Origin: Kitasatospora sp. NBC_01246 | GTDB lineage: Bacteria; Actinomycetota; Actinomycetes; Streptomycetales; Streptomycetaceae | Direction of reading: 5' to 3' | NCBI RefSeq assembly: GCF_036226505.1 | Contig: NZ_CP108484.1 | Span: forward strand, 1,860,001 to 1,924,000 | DNA: 64,000 bases | Notes under the pieces: model-generated | Told to the model about the DNA's origin: nothing | The model's database searches: none | The model's input: the letters and a program-made list of their open reading frames with translations, nothing else | Shown here: positions 8,226-16,811 of the stretch, in pieces | Position numbering within the stretch: position 1 is the first letter of the stretch | Layout: each line of letters opens with the position of its first letter | Made by a program: the position numbers and the translations under genes

Positions 8226-8639
8226 ATGACATCGCTCAAGTCGAAGACGACCCAGACCATGAAGCCGGCCACGGCCGCCAAGAAGCTGGGCATCTACCTC
8301 AACGCCGCCCCCGCCGAGTTCCAGGAGGGCGTGGTCTCCCGCGAGGAGCTCAACACCCTGCAGGCCGACCCGCCCGCGTGGCTCCAGGAGCTGCGGCGCA
8401 ACGGCCCGCACCCCCGCCCGGTCGTCGCGGCCAAGCTCGGCGTCTCCGTCTCGGGCCTGGCCCGCGGCGGCGTCACCGAGGCGCTCACCACCGAGCAGAT
8501 CGAGGCCCTGAAGACCGAGAACCCGGCCTGGCTGGAGCGCGAGCGCACCATCCAGGCCGACGTCCGCAAGGAGGCCGTGCGGATCAAGGAGAAGAACGAG
8601 CAGCAGGCCGCCGCGACGCCGCCCGCCAAGACCCGCTGA
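8226..8639 (+). CDS. DUF5997 family protein
   Basis: A 137-residue actinobacterial conserved protein. It carries the KPATAAKKLGIYLNAAPAEF opening, a central QELRRNGPHPRPVVAAKLGV block that looks like a small helical DNA-binding or adaptor unit, and a charged C-terminal helix. The repeated "tl/teqieal...PAWLxxER" pattern appears twice (NTLQADPPAWLQELR and EALKTENPAWLERER), suggesting an internal duplication. The ATG at 8226 lies close after the divergent promoter region. No enzyme motif is visible. It is almost always beside the HTH-less LysR-like gene, so a joint role is likely but unknown. Confidence 0.8.
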   Translation: MTSLKSKTTQTMKPATAAKKLGIYLNAAPAEFQEGVVSREELNTLQADPPAWLQELRRNGPHPRPVVAAKLGVSVSGLARGGVTEALTTEQIEALKTENPAWLERERTIQADVRKEAVRIKEKNEQQAAATPPAKTR

Positions 8640-8811
8640 CCCCGCCCGGGGCGGCGGCCTCCTCGCCTTCCGCCGCCCGGTCGCTCCCTGCGCACCGCCC
8701 GCGCGCCGACGGCTCCGCGCCGACGGCCCGCCGCGGCCGACCGCTCCCGGCCGCCCCTCCGGTCCACCGCCCCGCCCGCGCGGGCAGCCGGGCACCTTCC
8801 GCCGCCCCCGG

Positions 8812-9279
8812 TCACGGCCCCGGCCTGCCGTGGTCGAGCAGCCGGCGCACCAGCCCGTCCAGGTCGAGGTACTCGTGCTCCCGGCCGGGCGGGACCAGGC
8901 GGTCGGTGCGCCCGAGGAAGACCCTGACCTCGGCGGCCCGGGCCCGGAGCACGACACTGCCCTCGTCCCCGCCGAGCGCGACCAGCACGGTGCCGGCGTC
9001 CTCGCCGGTGCCCGGGCGGACCGCCACGTCGCCGATGCCCGCCTCCCGCGTGGTCCCCGCCGCCAGCAGCTCGCGCGCGAACATCCAGGTGATCGGCTCC
9101 GCCCGGTCGACGTGACTGTCCAGGTAGACCGCGTACGGCTCGGCCACGTCGTAGCGAAGGCGGGCCTTCACGCAGACGGTGAGGCCCGGACAGACGACCG
9201 CCCGCAGGTCGAGGTCCAGGGCCGTCGCCTCCGCGCCGGAGCGCTGCGGGGGGACGTGCGGCGTCTCCCGGCCGGTCAT
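8812..9279 (-). CDS. SsgA-like sporulation/cell-division protein (SALP)
   Basis: A 155-residue member of the SsgA/SsgB family, found only in sporulating actinomycetes. Family features are the early LRYDVAEPYAVYLDSHVD strand, EPITWMFARELLAAGTT, IGDVAVRP, and the C-terminal REHEYLDLDGLVRRLL. SALPs guide septum placement and cell-wall remodelling through FtsZ and penicillin-binding proteins. Which paralogue this is (SsgA to SsgG) cannot be set from the window. The start ATG (9277-9279) overlaps the stop of the 70-codon gene upstream, so the two are translationally coupled. Confidence 0.9.
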   Translation of the reverse strand: MTGRETPHVPPQRSGAEATALDLDLRAVVCPGLTVCVKARLRYDVAEPYAVYLDSHVDRAEPITWMFARELLAAGTTREAGIGDVAVRPGTGEDAGTVLVALGGDEGSVVLRARAAEVRVFLGRTDRLVPPGREHEYLDLDGLVRRLLDHGRPGP

Positions 9280-9488
9280 TCCGGTTCTCCGGCGGAACCG
9301 GTGGCACCGAGGGCCGGCGGGACGAACCGGGGTGGCTGGACCAGCCGGTGCCACTCCTGGTCGACGTGGCCGGGCACCGTCCGCCCGTAGCCGATCCAGA
9401 GGGCGACGAGGTGCGTGAAGATCGGTGCCTGCTCATGAGGAATCGTTTCTTCGCCTGCGAGGGCGAAGGCCTGGAGGTCGTTTCTCAT
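9276..9488 (-). CDS. Small hypothetical protein coupled to the SsgA-like gene
   Basis: A 70-residue protein beginning MRNDLQAFALAGEETIPHEQ and containing IFTHLVALWIGYGRTVPGHV. It overlaps the SsgA-like start by the four-base ATGA arrangement, which strongly supports it as a real, co-translated gene. The middle is moderately hydrophobic and aromatic, but there is no convincing membrane helix or signal peptide. The C-terminal 20 residues are Pro/Gly/Ala-rich. I do not recognise a family. Location implies a part in sporulation or division together with its partner. Confidence 0.65.
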   Translation of the reverse strand: MRNDLQAFALAGEETIPHEQAPIFTHLVALWIGYGRTVPGHVDQEWHRLVQPPRFVPPALGATGSAGEPE

Positions 9489-9623
9489 GCCTGGACAACG
9501 ACGGGCCCCACCTGCGGTAACCCTCCGCCCCCCGGCGCAGTCGCGCGGACCCGTCCGGCCCGGCCCCGCCGCGGCCGGATAGATTGCCGGGACCAGCCAC
9601 CCCGCCGCCCCCGGGAGCCCCAC

Positions 9624-10556
9624 GTGCTCGACACCACGGACGCCGCCCTCGTACGGGAGCTCCAGCGCGACGGCCGCGTCAGCTACCAGCGGCTCGCCGA
9701 ACTGCTGGAGATCTCCCGGGAGGCCGCGCGGGCCCGGGTGCAGCGGCTGCTGACCCGGGGCGAGGTGCGGATCGTCGGCATCGTGCCGCCCGCCGTCGCC
9801 GGGATCACCACCGTCGCCCACGCCTCCCTGGACGTGGCCGGCCCGGCCCGGCCGGTGGCCGTGGCGGCCGCCGGCCGGCGGGCGGCCAGCTTCGTCTCCT
9901 GCACCGCCGGGCGGCGGAGCGTGATCGCCGAGCTCCGGGTGGCCGACGACGCGGCGCTGGAGCGCGAGTTCGCCGCACTGCGGGCGGTGCCCGGGGTACG
10001 CGGCGTCGAGGTGTTCCGCTGCACCGAGCTGGTCCGGGACGCGTACGCGCCGTCCGGGCCGGACCTCCGGACCGGCGCGCTGCCCGCCCTGGACGGGACC
10101 GACCGGCGGCTGCTCGGACTCCTCCAGGCCGACGGGCGGGCCAGCTTCGCGGCGCTGGCGGACCGGATCGGCCTCTCCCAGCCGGCCACCCGGGCCCGGG
10201 TGCTGCGCCTGCTGGAGGTCGGCGCGGTGCACGTCACCGGCCTGGTGGAGTCGCGGGCGCTCGGCGTCCGGGAGGCCGCCGGGGTGGGGCTCGGGGTGCT
10301 CGGACCGGCACGCGAGGTCGCGGAGGCCGCCGCCGCGCTGCCCGGCGTCAACTACGTGGCCTCGGGCTACGGCCGCTTCGACCTCGTCTGCGGGCTGGAC
10401 GCCCCGGACCGCCCGGCCCTGCTGCACGGTCTGGAGGCGCTCCGCGGACTGCCCGGCGTGACGCGCTCGGAGTCCTGGGTGCACCTCGACATCGTCAAGG
10501 AGTCCTACACCTACGATCTGCCCATCGGACCGGCACTCGACAGCCCTGAACGATGA
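9624..10556 (+). CDS. Lrp/AsnC-family regulator with two HTH domains
   Basis: A 310-residue double-unit AsnC protein. HTH plus RAM domain comes first (residues ~1-145, ALVRELQRDGRVSYQRLAEL), then a second HTH (DRRLLGLLQADGRASFAALA) and a second ligand-binding RAM domain ending SWVHLDIVKESYTYD. The tandem form, twice the usual ~150 residues, is common in streptomycetes. It is read from a GTG at 9624, since no upstream ATG fits. The permease and amidohydrolase that follow are the likely targets, responding to an amino acid or its derivative. Confidence 0.9.
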   Translation: MLDTTDAALVRELQRDGRVSYQRLAELLEISREAARARVQRLLTRGEVRIVGIVPPAVAGITTVAHASLDVAGPARPVAVAAAGRRAASFVSCTAGRRSVIAELRVADDAALEREFAALRAVPGVRGVEVFRCTELVRDAYAPSGPDLRTGALPALDGTDRRLLGLLQADGRASFAALADRIGLSQPATRARVLRLLEVGAVHVTGLVESRALGVREAAGVGLGVLGPAREVAEAAAALPGVNYVASGYGRFDLVCGLDAPDRPALLHGLEALRGLPGVTRSESWVHLDIVKESYTYDLPIGPALDSPER

Positions 10557-10683
10557 TCGGCAAATGATTCGCAGAATGGGGCCGATTCTCTAGGCGAAAT
10601 GACAGTCGTGAGCCCTTGACGCTTTCTTTTCACCGCCCTTTCAATGGTCGGACACCTTCCCCGTGAGAGAGTCCGGTCCCCCG
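10557..10683. promoter_or_regulatory. Promoter region of the permease gene
   Basis: A short AT-richer stretch for this genome, between the Lrp gene and the permease. It holds a TTGACG -35-like hexamer at 10616-10621 followed ~18 bases later by TTCAAT. An ATGATCG/ATGATTCG repeat at the end of the Lrp gene could bind its product. No experiment supports either element. Confidence 0.3.
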
Positions 10684-12198
10684 ATGGCCTCTTCCCCTCC
10701 CCCACAGACCGCCGACGGCCCCCGGCCCGCCGGTCCCCCGCAGCCCGCCGACGGCCCCCGGCCCGCGGTCGAGGCGCTCCCCCGCTCCCTGGGCGTCTTC
10801 GGCGGGGTCCTGCTCACCCTGTCCTGCGTCACCCCGGCCTCGTCGCTCTTCATCGTGGTGCCCCCGCTGCTGATGTCGCAGGGCAGCGGCGCCGTGATCA
10901 GCCTGCTGATCGCCGCCGTGCTCTCGCTGGGCGTCGGCCTCTGCTACGCCGAACTCGGCACCCTGGTGCCCAGCGCCGGCGGCGAGTACTCGATCGTCGG
11001 CCAGGTGCTCGGGCGACTGGCCGGCTGGCTGGTCTTCATGATCTCGATCGTCTCGCTGCTGGTCATCCCGCCGATCATCGCGCTCGGCACCGCCGACTAC
11101 CTCGGCTCGGTGCTCTCGCTGGACCCGGCGGTCGCCGGCGCCGCCGTGATGGCGCTGGCCGTCGCGGTCGGCGTGCTGGACATCAAGTCCAACGCGCTGA
11201 TCACCGGCATCTTCCTCGGACTCGAAGTGCTCGCCGCCGGCATCGTCGCGGTGCTCGGCTTCACCCACGTCCACCAGCCGGTCTCCTCACTGGTGCACGC
11301 CGTCGTCCCGGACGGGCAGGGCGGCACCGGACCGTTCACCCTCGGACTGCTGGTGTCCGGGCTGGCCGTGGCGATGTTCACGTACAACGGCTTCGGCACC
11401 GCCGTCTACCTCTCGGAGGACCTGCGCGACCCGCGCCGCACGGTCGCCCGCACGGTGCTCTGGTCGCTGCTGGCCGGGGTCGTGGTGATCACCGTCCCGG
11501 TGGTGGCGATCTGCCTCGGGGTCGCGTCGCCCGACCAGTTGGCCGCCGGTGACCTGGTCGCCATCGTCGACTCCTGGGCCGGCAGCACGGTGGGCACCTT
11601 CGTCAGCCTCTGCATCGCCGCCGCGATCCTCAACGCCGTCATCGTCATGGTGATCCAGAACGGCCGGGTGCTGTACGCCTCCGCCCGCGACCGCACCTGG
11701 CCCGACCCGGTCAACCGGGCACTCGGCACCCTGCACCCGCGCTGGGGCTCGCCGTGGGTCGCCACCCTCGCGATCGGCGCGCCCGGCGCCGTGCTCGCCC
11801 TGACCGTGCCGATCGACGCGCTGCTCGGCTTCACCGGGGTCGTGGTCGCCGTCATCTACCTGCTGCTCGGCGTCGCCGCGCTGCTCGCCCGGCGCGGCCG
11901 GCACCGGGGCGCGCCCGCCTGGCGGATGCCGCTCTGGCCCGTGGCGCCCGTGCTCACCACCGTGGTGCTCGGCTACGCGCTCACCCAACAGGCCGGCCGG
12001 GACCTGCTGATCACCCTCGCCGTGCTGCTCGTCGGGGTCCTCTACTGGTTCCTCTACCTGCGCCCGCGCAGCGCGACCCACTGGGTGCTCAGCCTCCCGG
12101 CCGACCAGGCCGAGGCCCCGCGCGGCGTCGCCGCCGGCCACTCGGCCACCGACCGCACCCCCGCTTCCGCTCCCGCCACCGCTCCGGAGTTCTCGTGA
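10684..12198 (+). CDS. APC-family amino-acid/amine permease
   Basis: About 504 residues with ~12 transmembrane helices. The first begins FGGVLLTLSCVTPASSLFIV, and the APC-superfamily ELGTLVPSAGGEYSIVGQVL (helix 3) is conserved. It is a secondary transporter of amino acids or amines in the plasma membrane. The N-terminal ~35 residues are Pro/Ala-rich with a repeated "GPRPA". The start is unclear: the ATG at 10684 is used here, and a GTG at 10663 is in frame. Its stop overlaps the start of the amidohydrolase gene (GTGA), so the two form an operon. This suggests uptake of an amide-containing compound that the neighbour then hydrolyses. Confidence 0.88.
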   Translation: MASSPPPQTADGPRPAGPPQPADGPRPAVEALPRSLGVFGGVLLTLSCVTPASSLFIVVPPLLMSQGSGAVISLLIAAVLSLGVGLCYAELGTLVPSAGGEYSIVGQVLGRLAGWLVFMISIVSLLVIPPIIALGTADYLGSVLSLDPAVAGAAVMALAVAVGVLDIKSNALITGIFLGLEVLAAGIVAVLGFTHVHQPVSSLVHAVVPDGQGGTGPFTLGLLVSGLAVAMFTYNGFGTAVYLSEDLRDPRRTVARTVLWSLLAGVVVITVPVVAICLGVASPDQLAAGDLVAIVDSWAGSTVGTFVSLCIAAAILNAVIVMVIQNGRVLYASARDRTWPDPVNRALGTLHPRWGSPWVATLAIGAPGAVLALTVPIDALLGFTGVVVAVIYLLLGVAALLARRGRHRGAPAWRMPLWPVAPVLTTVVLGYALTQQAGRDLLITLAVLLVGVLYWFLYLRPRSATHWVLSLPADQAEAPRGVAAGHSATDRTPASAPATAPEFS

Positions 12199-13838
12199 AC
12201 CGCCCCGCCGACCTGATCGTCCACAACGCCCACGTCCACACCGTGGACGACCGCCGGCCGCGCGCCGAGGCGGTCGCCGTCCGCGACGGCCGGATCGTCC
12301 ACGTCGGCGACGGCGACGACTGGCGGGCCCTGGCCGGGCCCGGCACCGAGGTCGTCGACGGCCGGGGGCGCCTGCTGGTGCCCGGCTTCGTCGACAGCCA
12401 CAACCACGTCCGGCTCGGCTCCGACGCCGCCTGCGTCCAACTCGCCGGCGCCACCGACCTGCCCGAGATCGGCCGCCGGATCGGCCGGTGGCTGGAGCGG
12501 AACCCCGGCGCCGACTGGATCGAGGCCGAGGCCTTCGACTACACCGCCGTCCCCGGCGGCCGGATGCCCACAGCGGCCGACCTCGACCCCTACACCGGCG
12601 ACCACCCGGCCCTGGTCCTCAGCTACGACGTGCACACCGCCTGGCTGAACACCGCCGCGCTGCGCCGCCTGGGCATCACCGCCGAGACCCGGGAACTCGC
12701 CTTCGGCACCGTCCGGAAGGACCCGGCGACCGGCGAGCCCACCGGGTTCCTCACCGACTTCGCGGTGCGCGGCCTCTCCCGCGACGGGCACCGCGCGCTG
12801 CGCGCCGCCGGGGTGCCGTGGGCCGACCCCGAGCGGCAGTACGGGCGGCTCGCCGCCAGCCTCGACATGGCCGCCCGCTACGGCATCACCACCGTCGTCG
12901 AACCGCAGAACTCGCTCGACGACCTCGCCCTCTTCGAGCGGGCCATCGCCGAGGGCCGGCTGCGCTCGCGCCTGGTCGCCGCGCTGTTCCACCCGCGCGG
13001 CACCACCGCGGCGGAGCTCGCCGAGTTCGCGGCGGCCGCCCGCCGCCACACCGGCGACCGCTTCCGGGTCGGCCCGCTGAAGCTGTACATCGACGACGTG
13101 GTCGAGCCGCACACCGCCGCGCTGCTGGAGCCCTACGCGGGCCACCACAGCCACCGGGGCGAGACCTTCTACCCCGCCGAGGAGTTCGCCGAGCTCCTGA
13201 CCTCGCTCGACGCGGCCGGCTTCCAGGCCTTCGTGCACGCGACCGGGGACCGCGGAATCCGTACCGTGCTGGACGCCGTCGAGCACGCCCGCCGGGTCAA
13301 CGGGCCGCGCGACGCCCGCCACCAGGTGGTCCACGTCGAGTGCCTCGACCCGGCCGACGTCTCCCGCTTCGCCGAGCTGGGCGTGGTCGCCTGCATGCAG
13401 CCCCGGCACTGCTCCCCCGACATCGCCGGCCCCGGCAAGGACTGGGCCGAGGCGGTGGGCGAGGGCCGCTGGTCCAAGGCCTGGCCGATGCGCAGCCTCC
13501 AGGAGGCCGGGGCGACGCTCGCCTTCTCCAGCGACTGGAACGTCGCCGAGATGGACCCGCTGGTCGGCCTCTACACCGCCGTCACCCGCCGGGGCCTGGC
13601 CGGCGGGGAGCCGTGGATGGAGGGCGAGACCGTCTCGCTGGCCACCGCGCTGCGTGGCTACACCCTCGGCAGTGCCTACGCCAACTTCCTGGACGACCGC
13701 CTCGGCTCGCTCACCCCCGGCAAGCTCGCCGACCTCGTCCTGCTCTCCGAGGACCTGTTCGCCGTCGACCCGAAGGCGATCCCGGAGGCGCGCGTCGAGC
13801 TGAGCGTCGTCGGCGGGGAGGTCGTGCACCGGGCCTAG
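12195..13838 (+). CDS. Amidohydrolase (YtcJ/amidohydrolase-3 type)
   Basis: A 547-residue metal-dependent hydrolase. The N-terminal composite-barrel strand reads ADLIVHNAHVHTVDD. The metal motif PGFVDSHNHVRLG has SHNH replacing the more common HxH. The later HATGDRGIRTVLDAVEHAR segment supplies further ligands, and the DWNVAEMDP and YTLGSAYANFLDDRLGSLTPGK blocks near the C-terminus are typical of YtcJ-like enzymes. The predicted reaction is hydrolysis of an amide or cyclic amidine; the substrate is unknown. GTG start overlapping the permease stop indicates coupling. A transport-plus-hydrolysis unit under the Lrp protein is the simplest reading. Confidence 0.88.
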   Translation: MNRPADLIVHNAHVHTVDDRRPRAEAVAVRDGRIVHVGDGDDWRALAGPGTEVVDGRGRLLVPGFVDSHNHVRLGSDAACVQLAGATDLPEIGRRIGRWLERNPGADWIEAEAFDYTAVPGGRMPTAADLDPYTGDHPALVLSYDVHTAWLNTAALRRLGITAETRELAFGTVRKDPATGEPTGFLTDFAVRGLSRDGHRALRAAGVPWADPERQYGRLAASLDMAARYGITTVVEPQNSLDDLALFERAIAEGRLRSRLVAALFHPRGTTAAELAEFAAAARRHTGDRFRVGPLKLYIDDVVEPHTAALLEPYAGHHSHRGETFYPAEEFAELLTSLDAAGFQAFVHATGDRGIRTVLDAVEHARRVNGPRDARHQVVHVECLDPADVSRFAELGVVACMQPRHCSPDIAGPGKDWAEAVGEGRWSKAWPMRSLQEAGATLAFSSDWNVAEMDPLVGLYTAVTRRGLAGGEPWMEGETVSLATALRGYTLGSAYANFLDDRLGSLTPGKLADLVLLSEDLFAVDPKAIPEARVELSVVGGEVVHRA

Positions 13839-13870
13839 GGGGAGTTCGCACCCGCCCCGGGCGGCGCCGG

Positions 13871-15286
13871 TCAGCGGCCGACCTCACGGGCCCGGAAGTC
13901 CTCGACCGTCTCACGGCGGATCAGCAGGCGGGCCCGGCCGTCCCGGACGGCGGCGACGGCCGGGCGCCCGACCAGGTTGTAGCCGGAGGCCATCGAGAAC
14001 TGGTAGGCGCCGGCCGCCGGGACGGCCAGCAGGTCCCCCGCCCGCAGGTCGGCCGGCAGGCCGGCGCCCCGCACCAGCACGTCGCCGGCCTCGCAGTGCC
14101 GCCCGACCACGTCCACGCGGGCCGCCGGGGCGTCGGAGCGCCGGCCGACCAGCCGCGCGGTGTACGGGGAGCCGTAGAGAGCGGGCCGCGGGTTGTCGCT
14201 CATGCCGCCGTCGACGGCGGCGAAGACCCGGCCGTCCGCGCCGTGCTTGACCGACAGCACCCGGTAGAGCGCCACCCCGGCCGGCCCGGCGACGGCCCGG
14301 CCGGGCTCGATCACCAGGCGCGGCACCGCGAGCCCGGCCCCGGCGCAGCGCTCGGCGAGCCGGCGCGGCACCCGGGCGGCGAAGTCGGCGAGGTCGAAGG
14401 CGTCGTCCCCCGGCAGGTAGCGGATGCCGTGGCCGCCGCCGAGGTCCAGTTCGGGCAGCTCGACGCCGTGCCGCTCGCGCAGCTCCGCCAGGAAGGCCAC
14501 CACCGTGTCCACGGCGGCGAGGTAGGGCTCGACCCCGGTGATCTGGGAGCCCAGGTGGCAGTGCAGGCCGACCAGGTCGAGGCCGGGCTGGGCCAGCACC
14601 CGGGCGATCGCGTCGGCCGCGTCCCCGCCCTCGATCGGGAGGCCGAACTTCTGGCCGCCGACGCCCGTGCGCACCGCCTCGTGGTGGCCGGCGGCGATGC
14701 CCGGAACCACTCGGACCAGCACCCGCTGCGGGGTGTCCGCGGCCACCAGGGCCGCCAGCCGGGCGATCTCCCCCGGTCCGTCGATGACGATCCGGCCGAC
14801 CCTCAGCCGCCGGGCGAGCCGGAGCTCCTCCGGCGTCTTGGCGTTGCCGTGCAGCAGGATCCGCTGCGCCGGGAACCCGGCCGCGGCGGCCAGCGAGAGC
14901 TCCCCGGAGGAGCAGACGTCCAGGCCTAGGCCCTCCTCGCCGACCCAGTCGGCCATCGCGCCGCACAGGAAGGCCTTGGCCGCGTAGAGCACGTCGGCGT
15001 GCGGCAGGGCCTGCCGGTAGGCGCGGGCGCGGGCCCGCACCTCGTCCTCGTCCAGGACGTACAGCGGGGTGCCGAACCGGTCGGCGGCCTCGGCCAGGCC
15101 GACCCCGCCGACCAGCAGGTCCCCACCGGGGGCGGCGTGCGCCGAGGCCGGCCACGGGCCGCCGAGCGGCTCGGCGGCCCCCGCCGGCACGGGCGCCGCC
15201 GCCTCCGGCGCGGGGACGGGAGCGGGGAGGGGGGCGGGGGCGGGAGCGGGGACGGGGGCGGGAGCGGGGGCGGGAAGGACGGTCAT
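13871..15286 (-). CDS. lysA: Diaminopimelate decarboxylase homologue with Pro-Ala N-terminal extension
   Basis: A 471-residue PLP-dependent fold III decarboxylase. It has the PLP-lysine strand LYAAKAFLC, CSSGELSLA, the HCHLGSQI loop, LDLGGGHGIRYLPGD, and the C-terminal active-site block VVGRHCEAGDVL followed by YQFSMASGYN. These match DAP decarboxylase (meso-DAP to L-lysine), though related enzymes act on other D-amino diacids. The first ~50 residues are a Pro-Ala-rich tail (PAPAPAPVPAPAP...) made by a short DNA repeat, unusual for LysA. A ribosome site (AGGAG) supports the ATG at 15286. The 78-codon gene just upstream on the same strand may be co-transcribed. This may be a specialised paralogue rather than the housekeeping lysA. 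Confidence 0.82.
   Translation of the reverse strand: MTVLPAPAPAPVPAPAPAPLPAPVPAPEAAAPVPAGAAEPLGGPWPASAHAAPGGDLLVGGVGLAEAADRFGTPLYVLDEDEVRARARAYRQALPHADVLYAAKAFLCGAMADWVGEEGLGLDVCSSGELSLAAAAGFPAQRILLHGNAKTPEELRLARRLRVGRIVIDGPGEIARLAALVAADTPQRVLVRVVPGIAAGHHEAVRTGVGGQKFGLPIEGGDAADAIARVLAQPGLDLVGLHCHLGSQITGVEPYLAAVDTVVAFLAELRERHGVELPELDLGGGHGIRYLPGDDAFDLADFAARVPRRLAERCAGAGLAVPRLVIEPGRAVAGPAGVALYRVLSVKHGADGRVFAAVDGGMSDNPRPALYGSPYTARLVGRRSDAPAARVDVVGRHCEAGDVLVRGAGLPADLRAGDLLAVPAAGAYQFSMASGYNLVGRPAVAAVRDGRARLLIRRETVEDFRAREVGR
15200..15286. repeat. Low-complexity repeat encoding a Pro-Ala tract
   Basis: Repeated cggggg/cgggag hexamer-like units (for example gcgggagcggggac) code for Pro-Ala pairs at the N-terminus of the decarboxylase. 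The same G-rich pattern continues into the untranslated leader to about 15340. Such tracts are prone to slippage. Confidence 0.6.
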
Positions 15287-15367
15287 GGCGGCGGCTCCTG
15301 CGGGCGGGGGCGGGGCGGGGGCGGGGCGGGCGGGGCGCCGGCGGTGTCCCGCCCGGCGCGGGCGGCG

Positions 15368-15604
15368 TCAGTCGAGGTACTGCAGGGCGATCCGGCAGTG
15401 CGCCGCCCGGCCGCGCCACTGCCGGACGGCCGCCCCGGACGGCTCGTCGCCCTCCTCGTCCGCCCCGGCCAGGACGTCGGGCACCGGGGCGGGACCGCGG
15501 CGACGCGGCGGCACGGCGTCGCGTTCGACGACGGCGAGCGGGCGCCGCACGGCGGTGCCCGCGGTGGCGCCGGGGTGGCCGAAGAGGACCTGGGTGTCGC
15601 TCAT
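15368..15604 (-). CDS. Hypothetical 78-residue protein upstream of the lysA-like gene
   Basis: A 78-codon gene beginning MSDTQVLFGHPGATAGTAVR, with a strong ribosome site (AAGGAAC, 7-8 bases before the ATG). It has an Arg/Pro-rich centre, then an acidic stretch (AGADEEGDE) and an end HCRIALQYLD. No family, signal peptide or membrane helix is recognised. It lies 80 bases before the decarboxylase start on the same strand, so the pair is probably one operon. The size and leader-like composition would fit a small regulator or a peptide precursor, but nothing proves either. Confidence 0.55.
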   Translation of the reverse strand: MSDTQVLFGHPGATAGTAVRRPLAVVERDAVPPRRRGPAPVPDVLAGADEEGDEPSGAAVRQWRGRAAHCRIALQYLD

Positions 15605-16034
15605 GGTGGACGTTCCTTCCGAAGTACCGGCGGGCCGCCGGGGTGCGGGCCCGCAGCTCCAGTGGAGCCCCGTCCGCCCCGACCGGGGCCGGCCTTGACG
15701 CGGGGCGTACGCACAACAGGCCTTCCTTGACGGCACCTTGACGACCGCCGGCCCGAACGGTGCCTGCTCCTGCTGCCTCCTCCTGCCGCCTCGCTCCCCC
15801 GTCGGCGGGAGCCGTCCCGCCCGGCCGGCGGGGCGGTCGCGGACGCCCCGCCGGCGGTCGGACCGGGCCCGGACAGAATCGTGACCGTCCAGCGGACAAG
15901 ATATGTCGGCAACCTGCATATACTTTTGCTCGGCAGGTGCGATATACATACGGGGTATGCAAAGCCGGTCCGGCCGGAGGCGCCCCGCCCCACCCGCCGA
16001 AGGCTTCCTGATGCCCTGTCTCAAAGGGGGACCC
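15605..16034. promoter_or_regulatory. Shared divergent promoter region with AT-rich dyads
   Basis: This 430-base spacer separates the minus-strand 78-codon gene from the ABC transporter. Most is GC-rich with no coding signal. Positions 15898-15962 are conspicuously AT-rich and carry two dyads: ATATG...CATAT (15901-15905 and 15917-15921) and the perfect CATAC-GGG-GTATG (15947-15959). They resemble PadR- or GntR-type operators and lie ~75-135 bases before the ABC ATPase start. No regulator gene is adjacent. Confidence 0.45.
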
Positions 16035-16807
<773 letters not shown>

Positions 16808-16811
<4 letters not shown>

